DNA of 64,000 nt from Cristatella mucedo (Eukaryota; Bryozoa; Phylactolaemata; Cristatellidae), in contig WPIO01000002.1 in the NCBI GenBank assembly GCA_009760855.2, forward strand, positions 11,632,001-11,696,000, read 5' to 3'. Within the stretch, counting starts at the first letter, position 1, and the number at the start of each line of letters is the position of its first letter. Under the pieces are notes generated by a model. That model saw only the letters and a program-made list of their open reading frames with translations, made no database searches and was not told the DNA's origin. Of this stretch, positions 19,633 to 31,248 are shown piece after piece. The translations under genes were made by a program, and so were the position numbers.

Positions 19633-22325
19633 TGGTATATCAGTCACCGCAGCGAAGCTCTCGCTGCTTGGCTCGCGGGCAGCCTGTCATCGTTTGAATC
19701 GGTTGCTATCAGGTCTTCATCAAAGACAATGCCTCTCACCGTTGTGATATACCGGCCTCCTTCTGGCTGTCTAAACTTGTTTATAGAGGAGTTTTCAGAG
19801 TTCCTCGCTAAAATATTTGTGTGTGAGAGGCCGCTACTGATTGTAGGAGACTTCAATATTCACGTTGACAACCCTAGCAACAGCCAGGTCCGCTCATTTC
19901 TTGACTGTCTAGAGAATCTTGGTTTGGCCCAACACGTTAATCATAGCACCCACGTCGGTGGCCACATTCTAGATCTCGTGATCACTAAGGATGTCCTCCC
20001 CACTGACTTTGTGGTGTGCCCACTGACCCTCTCAGATCATTGTTCGGTCTCGTTTACTGTTCCTGCTCCCTCGTACGTGCAGGGTAATGTCGAATTTGCC
20101 AAACGACGTAACTTACAAAGCGTTGACTTGGACAGGTTTTTGAAATCTTTTTGTGATGCAGGCCTTCTTGATCTGCATTCAGACTCGACCGGCAGCCTCG
20201 ATACCCTCACTGATGCGATGAACATGAAACTCAGGAGTGCTCTTGACAAGCATGCTCCCGTTCGCTCTATCCGTGTTCAAAGTCGTCGAGATTGCTTTCA
20301 ATTTACAAAAAAACTCCTTAAGATGCGCCGTGTTAAGCGCAGGCTGGAACGTCGTTTCAAGAAGTCGGGGTCTGAGGCAGACCTAGTCAATTTTAAAGAC
20401 TTCCTTCGAGTTTACACCCGAAAGCTTAAAAAGGCCACGGCTTCTTTTTTCATTAGAAAACTGAATTCCTGCCAGTCGGACACTAAACAGATTTATAAGA
20501 CAGTAAACCATTTACTGGCCAATGCTGCCAGGTCTGACTCCCCAGATATTAAGGGCTCAGCCGAAAACTTTTCAGCCTTCTTTACTGAAAAAATTGTGCA
20601 CATTCGTGCCTCCATTAAGCCCCCTCCGACCAAAGCAATCGCCGTTCCTCAACCTGTGACATTTCTTAAAAGGTTCTCCGATGTTTCTGCCTGTGATGTG
20701 GCTGCCTTAATAAGGTCTAGCAAAAAGAGCTCGTCTCCTGAAGACCCTATACCTTCATCTCTGTGGTCTTCACTTGCAGACCAACTTAGCCCTGCCATAA
20801 CCAAGATTTGTAATGCTTCTTTGGGAAAAGGGGTCGTCCCCAAGTCCTTCAAATCGGCAATCGTTAGACCCATTCTTAAACAGCCTGGATTAGACACAGA
20901 GGTCCTAGCAAACTATCGTCCAGTTTCCCTTCTTCCGTTCTTATCAAAGATTCTTGAAAAAAGTATTGCTAAGCAGCTGGCTGAACATATTGAAAATAAT
21001 GGAATGTCAGAAAAATTTCAATCAGGTTTCAAGAGGCAGCGCTCTACTGAAACTGCTCTCCTCCGTGTTAACAATGACATTCTACGTGGCAACGACGACG
21101 GGAATGTCACTGCCTTAGCTCTGCTAGATCTGTCTGCTGCCTTCGACACCATTGATCACGAAGTTCTGCTTGAACGATTGAGAACAACGATCGGTCTGGC
21201 AGACGAAGCAGTGGCGTGGTTTAAATCCTACTTGTCCGATCGTGTTCAATCCGTGTCATGTGGGGGTCAGGTCTCAGACATAAGAAGCGTCACCTGTGGA
21301 GTCTCTCAAGGGTCTGTACTTGGTCCTATGCTGTTCTCCATTTATACACAACCTCTGGGAAAAGTGATTAAGGCCCATGGAATAGGATATCACTTCTATG
21401 CTGACGATACTCAGTTGTATTTGTCATTTAAACCGTCGGAATCTGCTGCAGCAACTGAGAAACTGAATGCTTGCCTTGCCGATATTCGATCCTGGATGTC
21501 GGAAAACTTCCTGAAATTAAATGACGATAAAACCGAACTGCTGCTCATAGGACACCCTAAGCGTGTGGCTGGATTAAAAGGCTTTGCTGTTCTAATAGGT
21601 GATGCTATTGTGCGACCTTCACCACGTGCTCGAAATTTAGGTGTCTTGTTTGACAGCTGCCTCAATTTCAGAAGCTTCATCAGAAGACTGCCTCTACAGC
21701 TAGCCATCGCATCCGATACCTATCCAAGATTAGAAGCTGTCTCCCACAGTTGCTTGTAAAAAATTTAACTAGCTCTTTAGTTCTGTCTCGGCTTGATTAT
21801 TGTAATTCCCTTTTGGCTGGGCTACCAAAGAAAGCTATTATGCCACTACAGCGGACTATGAATATGGCTGCAAGGCCAGTCTTCAAGTCCCAGCAGTTTG
21901 AGCACGTGTCACCTTTGCTGAAAGAGCTAGAATGGTTGCCGGTTGAGCAAAGGATACAGAGCAAAGTTCTTACGCTGACCCACAAGGCCCGCCACGGCTT
22001 GGCTCCTTCATACCTAGCTGAACTGCTGCATCAGTTTCAGCCTGTTCGCGCCCTCAGGTCCTGTGTGGACAATAAATTAGCTGTCCCATTCCTCCGCTTA
22101 AAGACAGTTGGTGACAGAAGCTTTAGCTCTGCAGGTCCTAGACTGTGGAACTCGCTTCCACAATTCTTACGCAACGACATCTACTCTCCAACTGCCGACT
22201 ATGGAACATCATCTTTTTCAGCGGTCCTGAACGGCTACTTCTATGCTACTCACTACCTCAACTGCTCTCCTGACTCGGCTATGCTTCCCACTTTCTCTTT
22301 GTTGCGTGAGACGAAGTCTGTTGCC
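19633..22325 (+). pseudogene. LINE-B retrotransposon (endonuclease C-half, RT), one frameshift
   Basis: This is the best LINE-B copy, a CR1/L2-like non-LTR retrotransposon that copies itself by target-primed reverse transcription. The frame is open from 19,633; the first in-frame ATG is 19,729. Counted from that ATG, the endonuclease C-half shows 'VIYRPPSG' (7-14), 'GDFNIH' (40-45) and the catalytic 'SDH' (about 102). The RT shows 'NYRPVSLLPFLSKILEK', 'FQSGFKRQRSTETALL', 'LLDLSAAFDTID', 'GVSQGSVLGPMLF' and the active site 'YHFYADDTQLYL' (YADD near 557). A one-base deletion around 21,660-21,700 moves the rest to another frame, which continues from 21,750 with 'SRLDYCNSLLAGLPKK' and 'FSSAGPRLWNSLPQFL' to 22,317. 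The N-terminal endonuclease half and the 3' UTR are missing. Confidence 0.85.
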
Positions 22326-22699
22326 TCACAGCCAAGACGTCACTCTCGTGGGCTGCCTGGGCCTGGTCGCAGGCCACTGCCGCCTCGCCGCTGACTGCAA
22401 TCTCGCGGTGCTCTGGGCCGAGATGCTTGTGTGGATGCTCACCACCACGAAGAAGCTCTCGCCGCTGAGCTCTGTGGTCGAGACGTCGCTCTCTCGGCCG
22501 CTCTTTACCGCCGAGATGCTCTCCGCCGCTACGACGCTCTCGCTGCTGCGCTTCGCCGCCGAGAGTCGCTCGCTTGGGCCGCCTGCGCCTTTCCGCATGC
22601 AACTATTGCCTCGCCACTGGAAGCCGTCGCATGCTGTGCATCCTTCGTCTCCGGCTGCTGCCGATGCGCACTTAGGTCGTTCTGGCGCTCTTCGGCTGT
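22326..22699. other. GC-rich block beside gag-like frame
   Basis: High-GC sequence with many GCCGC, CTCTCGGCC and GCTCTC units, open in several frames because of its composition. It holds the 44-base block (22,487-22,530) that reappears inside the (TA)n tract at 14,491-14,586. It replaces the expected LINE-B 3' UTR. Confidence 0.4.
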
Positions 22700-23290
22700 T
22701 GTGGCTACTGTGTCGGAAGCGTTCCCATACGCGCCTTCTCCCTCGGTCCCTGCAGTCGGATAGCTGTGGCAGCTGAATGAATTCCGCTCGTCTGTCTGGC
22801 TCTTTCGGGCAGTTGGCGGTGGAATCGACGCGGCGACGAGGCTGGCTCGTCGCCTAGCTTTGTTCCGGTCTCGGCTCCGGCGAGCTGCTCCTGCTCCAGC
22901 CGAAACCTCTCGGCCTCGAGCTCGGCTTCCTCATCCGTCAACCACGAGAAGATCAGGATTAGCTCATTTCGCAGCTTGTGGTAATCTTGCTTTACGTCGG
23001 CCGGCTGATCGCCCCAACCGTAGTGCATCGCATTGTCGCCCAGACACGCTGGCACAACACGTTTTAGCGGCATCAAAATATTTAACCTCACTACGGTCTT
23101 CTCAAGCGTTAGAAGCCAAGGCAAACAGTGAGGTCCGCCGTTAAACACTTCGTACCTCACTATAGGCGTTCCATATAGACCGTAGAATGTCTGGTACTCT
23201 ACTCGGCTCGATTAAACCATTCTCTGCTACCAGTAGTTGTGTGACGGCGTCTCCAGCGGCGGCTGTTCTAGTGGGAGTCTGGCGGAGACA
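22700..23290 (-). pseudogene. Possible retroelement gag-like fragment
   Basis: On the minus strand the frame 22,705-23,160 contains 'RVVPACLGDNAMHYGW' and 'DVKQDYHKLRNELI', followed by an acidic helix ('EEAELEAERFRLEQEQLAGAE'). The pattern of Pro-x-x-Leu-x-x-x-Ala, a short linker, and Asp/Tyr-x-x-Leu-+-x-x-Leu resembles capsid domains of Gypsy-type gag proteins. A frame upstream with 'QLLVAENGLIEPSRV' may be its N-terminal continuation after a frameshift near 23,165. No zinc knuckle, protease or LTRs were found. A domesticated gag-like host gene is another possibility. Confidence 0.35.
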
Positions 23291-24803
23291 CAGCGGGCGC
23301 TCGTGCGCAGGAAATGAGACTCTGCTTCATTCCTCTCAACGGGCTCGTATATGAGAGCTCAATCAATCGCAGCAGATGACAAGAAATACAACCTGCATCA
23401 GTGGTCCGACGCTGTGCTGCTTCAACGGCTTAACTATTGGCCACAGGTGAGGCAAGTGCATTAGTGTCAGGCACTTCGCTAATTACAGCAGCAGTAGCCG
23501 CAGGCGCTCACCGCCACACACCACCACACCACCACACCATTATCACCGCCACACATTCGCCGCTGTAGCTCGAACGAAGTTTTTTATCTCGCCTTTTACT
23601 CCCGCACGCCGGCCGCTGCGCGTGAACTGCGGGTCAGCAATAGTAATAGTGCCGTTGCAGTGGAGTTATAGCAGCCGAAGGTAACGGTGCGGAGAGAAGG
23701 CTCCCCTTTGAAAGAGAGCGCTTTACCCGCGCATGTCCATCGTACCATTCATAAAATTACGCAATCTCGGGGTAAGCGTACAGTATACCCCTCTTCCATT
23801 GAGATAATTTAACCATACGCACCAGTGCTTTCCGGGAACGACTGAAAGCGTAAGCGGAACCGGAAATCGACGGAAGTATTGACACGTGCTCAGTTTTTCC
23901 CTGTTTAGCTGCATAAGCCGAGAGACGAACTGGCACCGTCCATAGAATCCCAATTCACGCGGAATTAGTGAGTGGCTCGCTACCAGGGATACTCACAAGA
24001 GCACCTTAAGAGTACGACGCATTGCAGAGCACTTGTACACCGAGAGACGCGCACCTGTCGTCTCCGGACGACGGTGCGCGCGTGAATGCTGGATGGGAAT
24101 CTTCTTGGTACAAACGTGGCGTGCAGCTTTCGCGCGTCCGCACAGAACTGGACCAAAAACGCAGCGCTCGGCTTAATGGCGCTAGTCTCTCAGCCGCCGA
24201 CATGCGACGAACGCCGGCGACGCCCGAACCTTTGCTTCGCGGCTGACGACTTGTAGGCGCTGAACCAAAGCACGCAGTCATGCCGACCGTAGCCGGAGCG
24301 CGGCAACGACTGACAGCGCCCCCTGCCTTGACATATCAAGTCCGTATCCTTGACGTAGACAAGTCCATTTGACAGCAGCGGACGGCTACGGGCATTCAAC
24401 AGCGAATACGACGTACATATGACGTACGGCTCTCCAGCGTGAAGCTCTAATCGGCTCAAATGCCAACGCCGAGTCCGGAATCCCCACTCCAGGCCTATTT
24501 CTTGGCGCCGGATTATATGCAGCCTCGGTCATAGATTATCTTGTAACCCCAGATAACGGCCGTCAGCTTTAATCTGGCTGGCTTAGCTGGCGCCATCGTT
24601 TCAGCATCAACGGCATTAGTATACCCAATTGATGTGTGCAAGCACAACTTCAGCATTTGTATAAACGCAAAGTGAAACTCAGACGGAAGCTCGGAAATGA
24701 CGCGCGAGGAGCAGGTGAGTGAGTATGTAGCTTTTTTTAAATACCATACAGTCAAGGATTGTCAAGATGTCCGTTCACGTCTATTCAGACGACACTCGAT
24801 TGT
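23291..24803. other. Unassigned; short CCACA repeat
   Basis: CpG-containing sequence with 75-90-codon frames on the minus strand (23,723-24,459) and no recognised domain. A (CCACA)n-like stretch lies at 23,512-23,552. No LTR pair was noticed around the gag-like frame. Confidence 0.35.
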
Positions 24804-24975
24804 GGTGAGCCGTGATGACGCATTAGGTCAGGCAGTTGCTTTTCACGACCTCGGCCCCGAGGGCGTGGATTCGAATCCTTCGGTGGGCGATCCTTTATCG
24901 CCACTGCTGCAAGCGGTGGTGATAGCCGTACAGGCTCTTCTGTCGCTATACAAAAAGAGGCTGTTAAATCAACTT
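24804..24975 (+). mobile_element. SINE-E copy 1 (tRNA-derived)
   Basis: It begins 'GTGAGCCGTGATGACGCATT' (box A-like) and has the box B 'GGATTCGAATCC'. This is followed by the SINE body: 'GCAAGCGGTGGTGATAGCCG', 'GGCTCTTCTGTCGCTATACA' and 'AAAAAGAGGCTGTTAAATCA'. Three more copies occur in the window. The 3' end is a short A-rich/AGAGGCTGTT block, not the SINE-D hairpin. Confidence 0.8.
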
Positions 24976-27900
24976 GTATGTTTTTGGTATTTCTTTAGTG
25001 GATTTGAACATTGGGAGCACACGAACAGATATAGCGGAATCTCCAAAGAATTAGAGAAGAGCAGCTAAACGGCCGGAGTTTGGTGCGAAACCTGAGGAAA
25101 AAGTGCTGCTAATAGATCAGCAGAAGCGAGAAAATGAATGGGCCCAAAGTTTAGCGCGGTAAGCTTAAATGCACTTCTTGGTGCACTCCTTGATGCGGAG
25201 CCACTGTAGGTAGGAGAGAAATTATGTTAGGCGGTGGGCGAGACGCCAATAACAGACAAAATAGCCGTAGAGCTGTGCCTGCCGTTGACCAGTGTGTCAT
25301 TGCTCAGGTAAGGCAGCACCCACCCTAGGTAAGTGTTGTAATAGCAGTCGAATGGATATCAGGAATCCGCGGACCAAATTTGCCGTGGTTGTATTATCTA
25401 AGTGCCCTCTAATTTTGCCATGTTCTATAATGGAGAGTATGAGGCTCTTGACTGGAGACATGATTTGTCAACATGCTGCAGGTCATTGTGGAACATCGCC
25501 CCAGGGTTCTACAATGTACACAAAGCCACACAAGCTATCCTTGCCGAGGCTATTTTCGATAGTGAGGCTGCTTGTTTTCTGGGCGACGCTTGGCTTGCCA
25601 GTAACTACTAGGCCGACTGTCATAGTCATTCTCTTTGGGACGGTTAGCTGCCATTAAAGGATGAATTTGGCAAAACTATCATTAAGGTAGCTGAGAGCAC
25701 TGTAGGTACCTGAATTAGGAAAGGAATCAAAGCAACGGAGTTCCCGCGAGCTATCTACACAGAAATGAGAGCATAAAATAAGCAGCTGGGTTATTAAGCT
25801 CCGGGTAAAAAAAAATAGCCGTCATTATTAACACGGGCGTTGCCACAATTTTGGCATTGGGCTAAACCGTGATCTTGAGAGAGCGATAACGCGAGGACTA
25901 AGATTTATTCACGCCAAAATTCTCTCAAGAAAATCCCAGAACCACCCAAACTTGATATGTCAATTCTTGCTATTAGTCTAATCAATTATTTTAATGGTTT
26001 TCTCGCTAAGAAATTTTCGGAAGAGCATAAGCATGCTTTCGCTTTTTGCAGTAAACAGTACCCACATTTTGGCAGCTAAAACCCGCTTGCCGAAGGCTTA
26101 CGACTAAGCAGATCCCTCGAAGACCAGACTTAACGAGTGACTTGTAAGCCGAATCAAAAACTGGATTGAGAAAATCTCTTTCGAAACAACTGACATATCC
26201 TGACAGAGCATGCTGAAAGACAGAGCACGCTTCCGCACAAGCAACATTTCAAGCCCCATCTAAAATGTGGCCCAGCCCTCTAGATACCCGCCAGGATTAG
26301 CACCTCTAATCTATCCTCAAGTTTTTCTCGTCCCTCGTGGGCTTTGCACGGGCAGGAGGCTCAATAGATGCTCATTCGGCCCCACTAAGGACTAGTGTCG
26401 AAGCGATCAGGAACGGCCTGGCTGAATGTAAACCTCCCGATGTGAAGATCGTCGCTGCCTCGAAAGCCTCGTGCGCTGATTGCATAGGGCAACTATATTG
26501 CTTGCAAATCCGCACTCGAAGGACGTAGAAGCCTTCTGCCCCACGCACGGAGGCCGACTTGGAGCTCGGAGCATCGCGGGGGCACCACGCGAAAAGCCGA
26601 GTTCGCGACTCTTTTGCGCCGCCCGGTTGCTCTCGACCGAGTCATCAGATCGCGTCACCGCGCGTTAGCTGGGCGCCGGTAGGCGGGCCTCATCAGGTCG
26701 GGCTCCATTAAAATAGTCTAGATTCTTTTAAATAGAATAGTAACCTCGTCCAAAAGCGGGCTGGGATTCGGCTGGCAAAAGGCGTGCCGACTTCGAAGGC
26801 TCTTCGGCCGGTATAAATGATGGTTGTACGCCATTTTGGGCGAGTCTAAATCTCTCCACCGAAGGAGCACTACGGGCATCCATCCTCCTTTAAAAAATGG
26901 TTTTGGTTTTTTGGTTTTTACAGCGACACTGAAGCCATCGCTTAAAAGAACATGAAGCTGGAGCCGGGCGCCTTCCGCCCGCCTTAGGTGGCCCCGTTTA
27001 CACAAATCGGTATCCTCACTTTGGAGAAAACACCTCGAAGCAACGAGCCGAACTCGGGCTGCCTGGACTGAGGCTCGGCAGCCACTCTACCACATTGCTA
27101 CTACCAATACAGCCACCCTACAATGTGGCATTTCCTCTCATGCTTTTGTGGACGAGCTACAGGCTCAGCAGATAATTCTCTATTCGAAGCCATCCACAGC
27201 CCTGCTCTACAGCAACCAGGAACGGCATGGCCGGCCGGCGGGTCGCATCCGCGCAGGCGACCTGCAACCGTTACAAACCCGCAGCGACAGTAGTTTCTGC
27301 TTAGCTGCCAACTGAGCTTATTTGGAAAGATGACCTTTCCATAAAGTCGTTAGTCGAAGGATTCGAGACTCAATTTAGCTAACACGCCCAAGAAATCATC
27401 TATCGCCTAGAATGCCGCAAGAGACGCCTTTAATACACCCCACTGGGCCCGATAGGCACTCCTGCTCATGGCTAGCAGCTCGGCAGACCTGTAGAACTGC
27501 AGAACCGCTCTCTGAAGGGAGAACGGCCGAGGGGACGGCCAGACATGCCCAATCTTGTGGGATTTAGCTCCCGCGACAGCACATTTAATTGATATCTCTC
27601 CAGTACAAACGGAGCGATCGGCCTGCGAATTCGAACAAACAACAAGCTACGTCGCGATCCTTGGCAGCAGGCTAGACGTGCGGGATGAATTGCCGAGCTT
27701 TTAATGAGTGGGGGGGGGGTCTTCTACTAGAGGGTTTCGCTGCAAAAAGCGCCGGCTTGGAATGAATACCTTAACCTCGCGACCCGTATCTTCAGCCGGA
27801 CCTGCTGGACGGGCTAAATTAGGTTCCCACACCCCCAACGCACGCCCTCTAATAAACAGGCGGCGTCCGGCAGTATTTCCAAAAGAATTTCGCGGCAACT

Positions 27901-28373
27901 GTTCATCATCGAAAAAGGGCTGTGGTTGCACGGGAAACTAGCGACAGGCTTTGCCGAGAAGAGACCGACTTGAAAGCGAAATGCCCAAGGAACTCGACTC
28001 GGAATGCTGATTCAGCAAGCTAACGATTAAGAAAGGAGACATTGCGAAGCAGCTGCTCTCGGCCGACGTGGCCGAACCGCCTAGCAGGCCTCGGCGTCAA
28101 ACGCAGAAAAATTTCATCGCCTCCGGAGATCACGATCACGGAGCTGCACTACTCTAAAGCCGGCAGTGCCACAAGGCCCTTGAGTTTGAGCTTCCCGTGG
28201 GTCAGATAGCGCCTACCTGAAATCCCGCAGAATTCCCACAGAAAATGGCTGTCTGGCTTCTGGGAGGTGGCCGACGAAAGTGTGTAGTACCCTGATCGGA
28301 TTACGGGGTGGGGCAGGTAAAAGTCCCTCACTTCGACTGTGCTTTAGCTAAGAATCAAGCCAAGTTTGTGAAT
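24976..28373. other. Large unassigned interval
   Basis: About 3.4 kb without a confident gene. Frames of 60-121 codons (for example 25,292-25,657 and 25,402-25,611 plus, 26,718-27,005 minus) show no domain signature. 26,300-28,340 is more GC-rich than its surroundings, with a G-run of nine bases near 27,710. It could be a decayed mobile element, but no RT, transposase or terminal repeat was visible. Confidence 0.3.
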
Positions 28374-29507
28374 TAATAATAATAATGATAATAACACTGC
28401 ACTTGATAAAGCGCCCTCAGAGAACTCAATCTCTCTCTAGGCGCTTCACATTTGCTGCAGAGGGAAATGCAATTGAATGGTGAGTAATATCATGCTTGAT
28501 AAACACACAATACGAATAACATTGTTAGGGGCGACATGCACAGGGTCAGCATGCAAATGTGGTTAGTGGCAGTATGCACAGTGTCAGCACGCATACGCAC
28601 ATCAAGGACGAATCACAGGGACCCACTAAATGCTGTCCTAAACAGGTGTCTTTTTAAGTTCTTTTTTAAATGTAGTCAAGTCAGGGGATGTTCTGACGCA
28701 AGTCGGGAGGGAGCTCCAGGCTTTGGGAGCATAAATACACAGTCTCCAAAGGATTTGAGGTTTGTACGAGGTATTTGTAGACTGTTGGACTCCGAAAAGC
28801 AGGTGGTACAATGCTTGGCCTGATGGGGGAGTATATCGGAGAGATAGGCTGGAGCCAAAGAATGAAGTGACCTAAAAGTGTGCGACAAAATCTTGAAGTC
28901 AATCCGTTGCTTGACTGGTAGCCAGTGCTGGTCAGCGGGAAGTGGTGTGATGTGGCAACGGCGACGCTCACGACAGACCAGCCTAGCTGCAGAGTTTTGC
29001 ACCAGCAGCAATCGCTTTATCGCACATGCCGGTAGGCCAGTAAGCAGTGAGTTGCAGAAGTTGAGACGGGATGTCACGAATGCATGGACTAACTTAGACA
29101 TGTTACCCTTATCTAAACAAGCCGGAATTTTAACAATGTTATGTAGCTAAAAGTAGGCAGATTTGACTTTGAAGCTGATGTGGTCGTCCAACGAGAGGTA
29201 ACTTTGGAACATGACACCTAGATTTCGAGCTGATTCGACAGGAGATATGCTGGCAGAGCCAATTTTGAGAGTCAGCCATTCCAATTTGTGAATCACACTG
29301 GGTTCGCCCATAACTAGTAAGTTAGTTTTATCATCGTTTAGTTAAAGAAATTTTGCTGCCATCCATGTGCGGATGTCATCAATACATGCAGCAAGTGAGT
29401 TGAGAGAATGCGAGGTGCTCGAAGGCTGGGAGGGATCGAAACAAAGGTACAAGTGAGTGTCATCCGCATAGAAGTGAAAGCCTAGATAGAAGTGAAAGCC
29501 TAGAATT
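28374..29507 (-). pseudogene. LINE-A copy, 5'-truncated at the RT active site
   Basis: This runs from the TTATT tail and hairpin through the 3' UTR into coding sequence, up to 'FHFYADDTHLYLCFD', the RT active site. Coding pieces include 'VHAFVTSRLNFCNSLLTGLP', 'AYLSDILPHQAKHCTT' and 'LAACIDDIRTWMAAKF'. A tandem duplication at about 29,471-29,505 repeats the codons for 'LGFHFY'. Frameshifts are present. The 5' junction abuts a GPCR-like stretch in the same frame. Confidence 0.8.
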
Positions 29508-29740
29508 AAAAAAAGGCAAATTTTCAGCCGATTGTTCAGGGAGTGCAGAAGAACGATGTAGACGAACAATGTTTGAGCTTGAATTATGTGGCAGTCTGCT
29601 AGGAACCAGCTTTGTGTAAGTCTGCTGATTGCCATAACAAACACACCGGTAGCTGTCAGAATAGTCTCTACGAGGTCCAGCATTACTATGTTAGACACGC
29701 TCAAGATCCTGGCCAGTCTTTTAGGACTGCTTCAACAATC
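29508..29740 (-). pseudogene. Possible rhodopsin-type GPCR fragment (TM2-TM3)
   Basis: The minus frame reads 'SSPKRLARILSVSNIVMLDL', then a hydrophobic helix 'ETILTATGVFVMAISRL', a tryptophan-containing loop 'TQSWFLADC' and a second hydrophobic helix 'TLFVYIVLLHSL'. This order fits intracellular loop 1, TM2, the extracellular loop 1 tryptophan, the TM3 cysteine and TM3 of class A GPCRs. Against it, the TM2 aspartate is absent, the Trp-Cys spacing is two residues short, and a stop lies just upstream. It is then a broken fragment or a chance resemblance. It continues in frame into LINE-A at 29,507. Confidence 0.28.
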
Positions 29741-30342
29741 GTTCAAACACCGTGCGTTGCAGAAAACAAAACTCGGCAATACAAGTGTTTTCTCAGTTTT
29801 CCTTCCATTTGCAAACCCAAACACGGCAGACGCAGTAATTCGTGTAGGATTGGTTTCCAGTTTGAACAAGCATGGGACCATTCGTCTTCGCCCTCACAAA
29901 GCTGCTTAGCCAAGCTATTGGGCGACAGGGCAAAGTGAAGAAGTCACAGTCTAATGCATTAACCCACGGCAAGACCTAGGGGGCTTGGACTTGGCGGAGA
30001 CCGCCGGCCGCACCGCTCTGCCATCAAAGATTTAGCGTAGAAGGCGAACCTCGAAGATTGTGCAGCCCTTCTGATTTAAATTCAAGCATCTATTACAGTA
30101 CAGATCAGCTGAGAGAGAGAGAGAGAGACAGTGAAAGACTCTATAAGATGGCACACATACGCCACGGAAATTTAGTACAACAGGCAGCATGCAGGTGCTA
30201 GAGACTTCCTCTCAATTGTCAACTAATCTCAATCGATCGACTGAGTGGTGTGAATGCATTGATTGCCGAAGTTATTTCCGAACTGGATCACTTGCGTTCA
30301 TTTGGACGGCCAAGGGTACCGAAGAAATGAGCAAGGAACAGG
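29741..30342. other. No recognisable gene
   Basis: A short (GA)n run lies at 30,113-30,127. Plus frames at 29,586-29,938 overlap the minus GPCR-like stretch and have no domain. Confidence 0.35.
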
Positions 30343-30780
30343 GGGGATAATAATAATAATAATACATTTGCATCGCGACCTCAGATAACTTAATCTCCCA
30401 CTAGCTACTTTACAGATGCTGCATACAAAGCAAATGATTGGTGTAAACTTAAATTTGCTTTTGTAACCTTAAATTTGCAAATTAAGGTTACATTTTGCAA
30501 TTTAAAGGTTAAGGCTAAATCTGCAAGCTTAATAACCTTAATCTTTTGGTTTAAATCAAGTGATTGGTGTAAACATGCGCAAGCAGCCGCCATAGTATAA
30601 ACAGGTACATGCGTCCGACTGAAAAATCATCAAGACCCACCAAATACTACAATAAACAGGTGCGTTTTAAGCTTCCTTTTAAATTTCGTCGTGTCAGGGG
30701 ACGTTGCGACGTGCGTTGGTAGCGAATTTTAGGCTTTGCGAGCACAGACACTAAAGGCACATCTCCAATGGTGTTGAGGT
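30343..30780 (-). mobile_element. LINE-A 3' end carrying a palindromic insert
   Basis: It starts with the ATAATAATAATAATAC tail and a decayed hairpin on the plus strand. It then carries a 3' UTR and the last coding part ('GTGCGTTTTAAGCTTCCTTTT', 'TCAGGGGACGTT', 'TCTCCAATGGTGTTGAGG'). The 3' UTR is interrupted at 30,449-30,560 by an AT-rich fold-back segment. Confidence 0.65.
30435..30574. repeat. MITE-like fold-back insert with 14-bp flanking repeats
   Basis: TGATTGGTGTAAAC occurs at 30,435-30,448 and again at 30,561-30,574. Between them lie 112 AT-rich bases with an inverted repeat at 30,463-30,491 (arms GTAACCTTAA and TTAAGGTTAC around a 9-base loop) and further AACCTTAA-like motifs. The direct repeats could be a target duplication or the ends of a tandem unit. 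Confidence 0.5.
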
Positions 30781-30782
30781 TT

Positions 30783-30858
30783 GAACGGGATATATCCCGT
30801 TCGAACACGTTATATCACGTGTCACGTGTCGTTTATGCGTTTTATACCGTATAAACGA
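30783..30858. promoter_or_regulatory. Palindrome cluster with two E-boxes
   Basis: GAACGGGATATATCCCGTTC (30,783-30,802) is a perfect 20-bp palindrome. It is followed by two overlapping-style CACGTG E-boxes within 'ATCACGTGTCACGTGTCG', and an inverted repeat GTCGTTTA/TAAACGAC spanning to about 30,858. It sits at the edge of a CpG-rich block, so a promoter role is possible but not shown. Confidence 0.35.
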
Positions 30859-31213
30859 CAGCTCGTAAGCTCCACGGCGTGTGAGAAAAAGCATACTTTC
30901 GCAAGCGACAAGCGAAGAGCCATCCAGTCGCTCCGACACACCTTTCCGCGGACGCGTGGCCAACCGGGTTTCGCGGTGGACGAATTCCCGGCAATTCGCC
31001 CCCCGACGCAGCAACTGGATGTCGGGCGGCACGCGACCGCCGCCTGGCAGTAGCCGAGACTGGGCAAGAGACGGCCGTCTCTTGCCACGACGTGCGCGCG
31101 GCCGAAGCTGCACCCGCCTGTCAGGCTCCGCCCAATGTCGCACCGTCCGCTCCAACTCCGGTCGAGCGGAGCAGAAGCCGCCGTACTGAACGCTTATCTA
31201 GAACCGCCAGAGA

Positions 31214-31248
<35 letters not shown>

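Noticed and set aside
22243-22776. 177-codon plus frame
   Set aside because: It begins inside LINE-B in the wrong frame and continues through GC-rich repeats without a domain.
24870-24885. A tRNA gene at GGATTCGAATCC
   Set aside because: Box B is present, but the same sequence occurs in four copies with a non-tRNA body, and no acceptor stem forms. It is SINE-E.
25402-25611. A conserved small protein at 25,402
   Set aside because: The peptide looks fairly natural, but there is no ATG start, splice context or domain.
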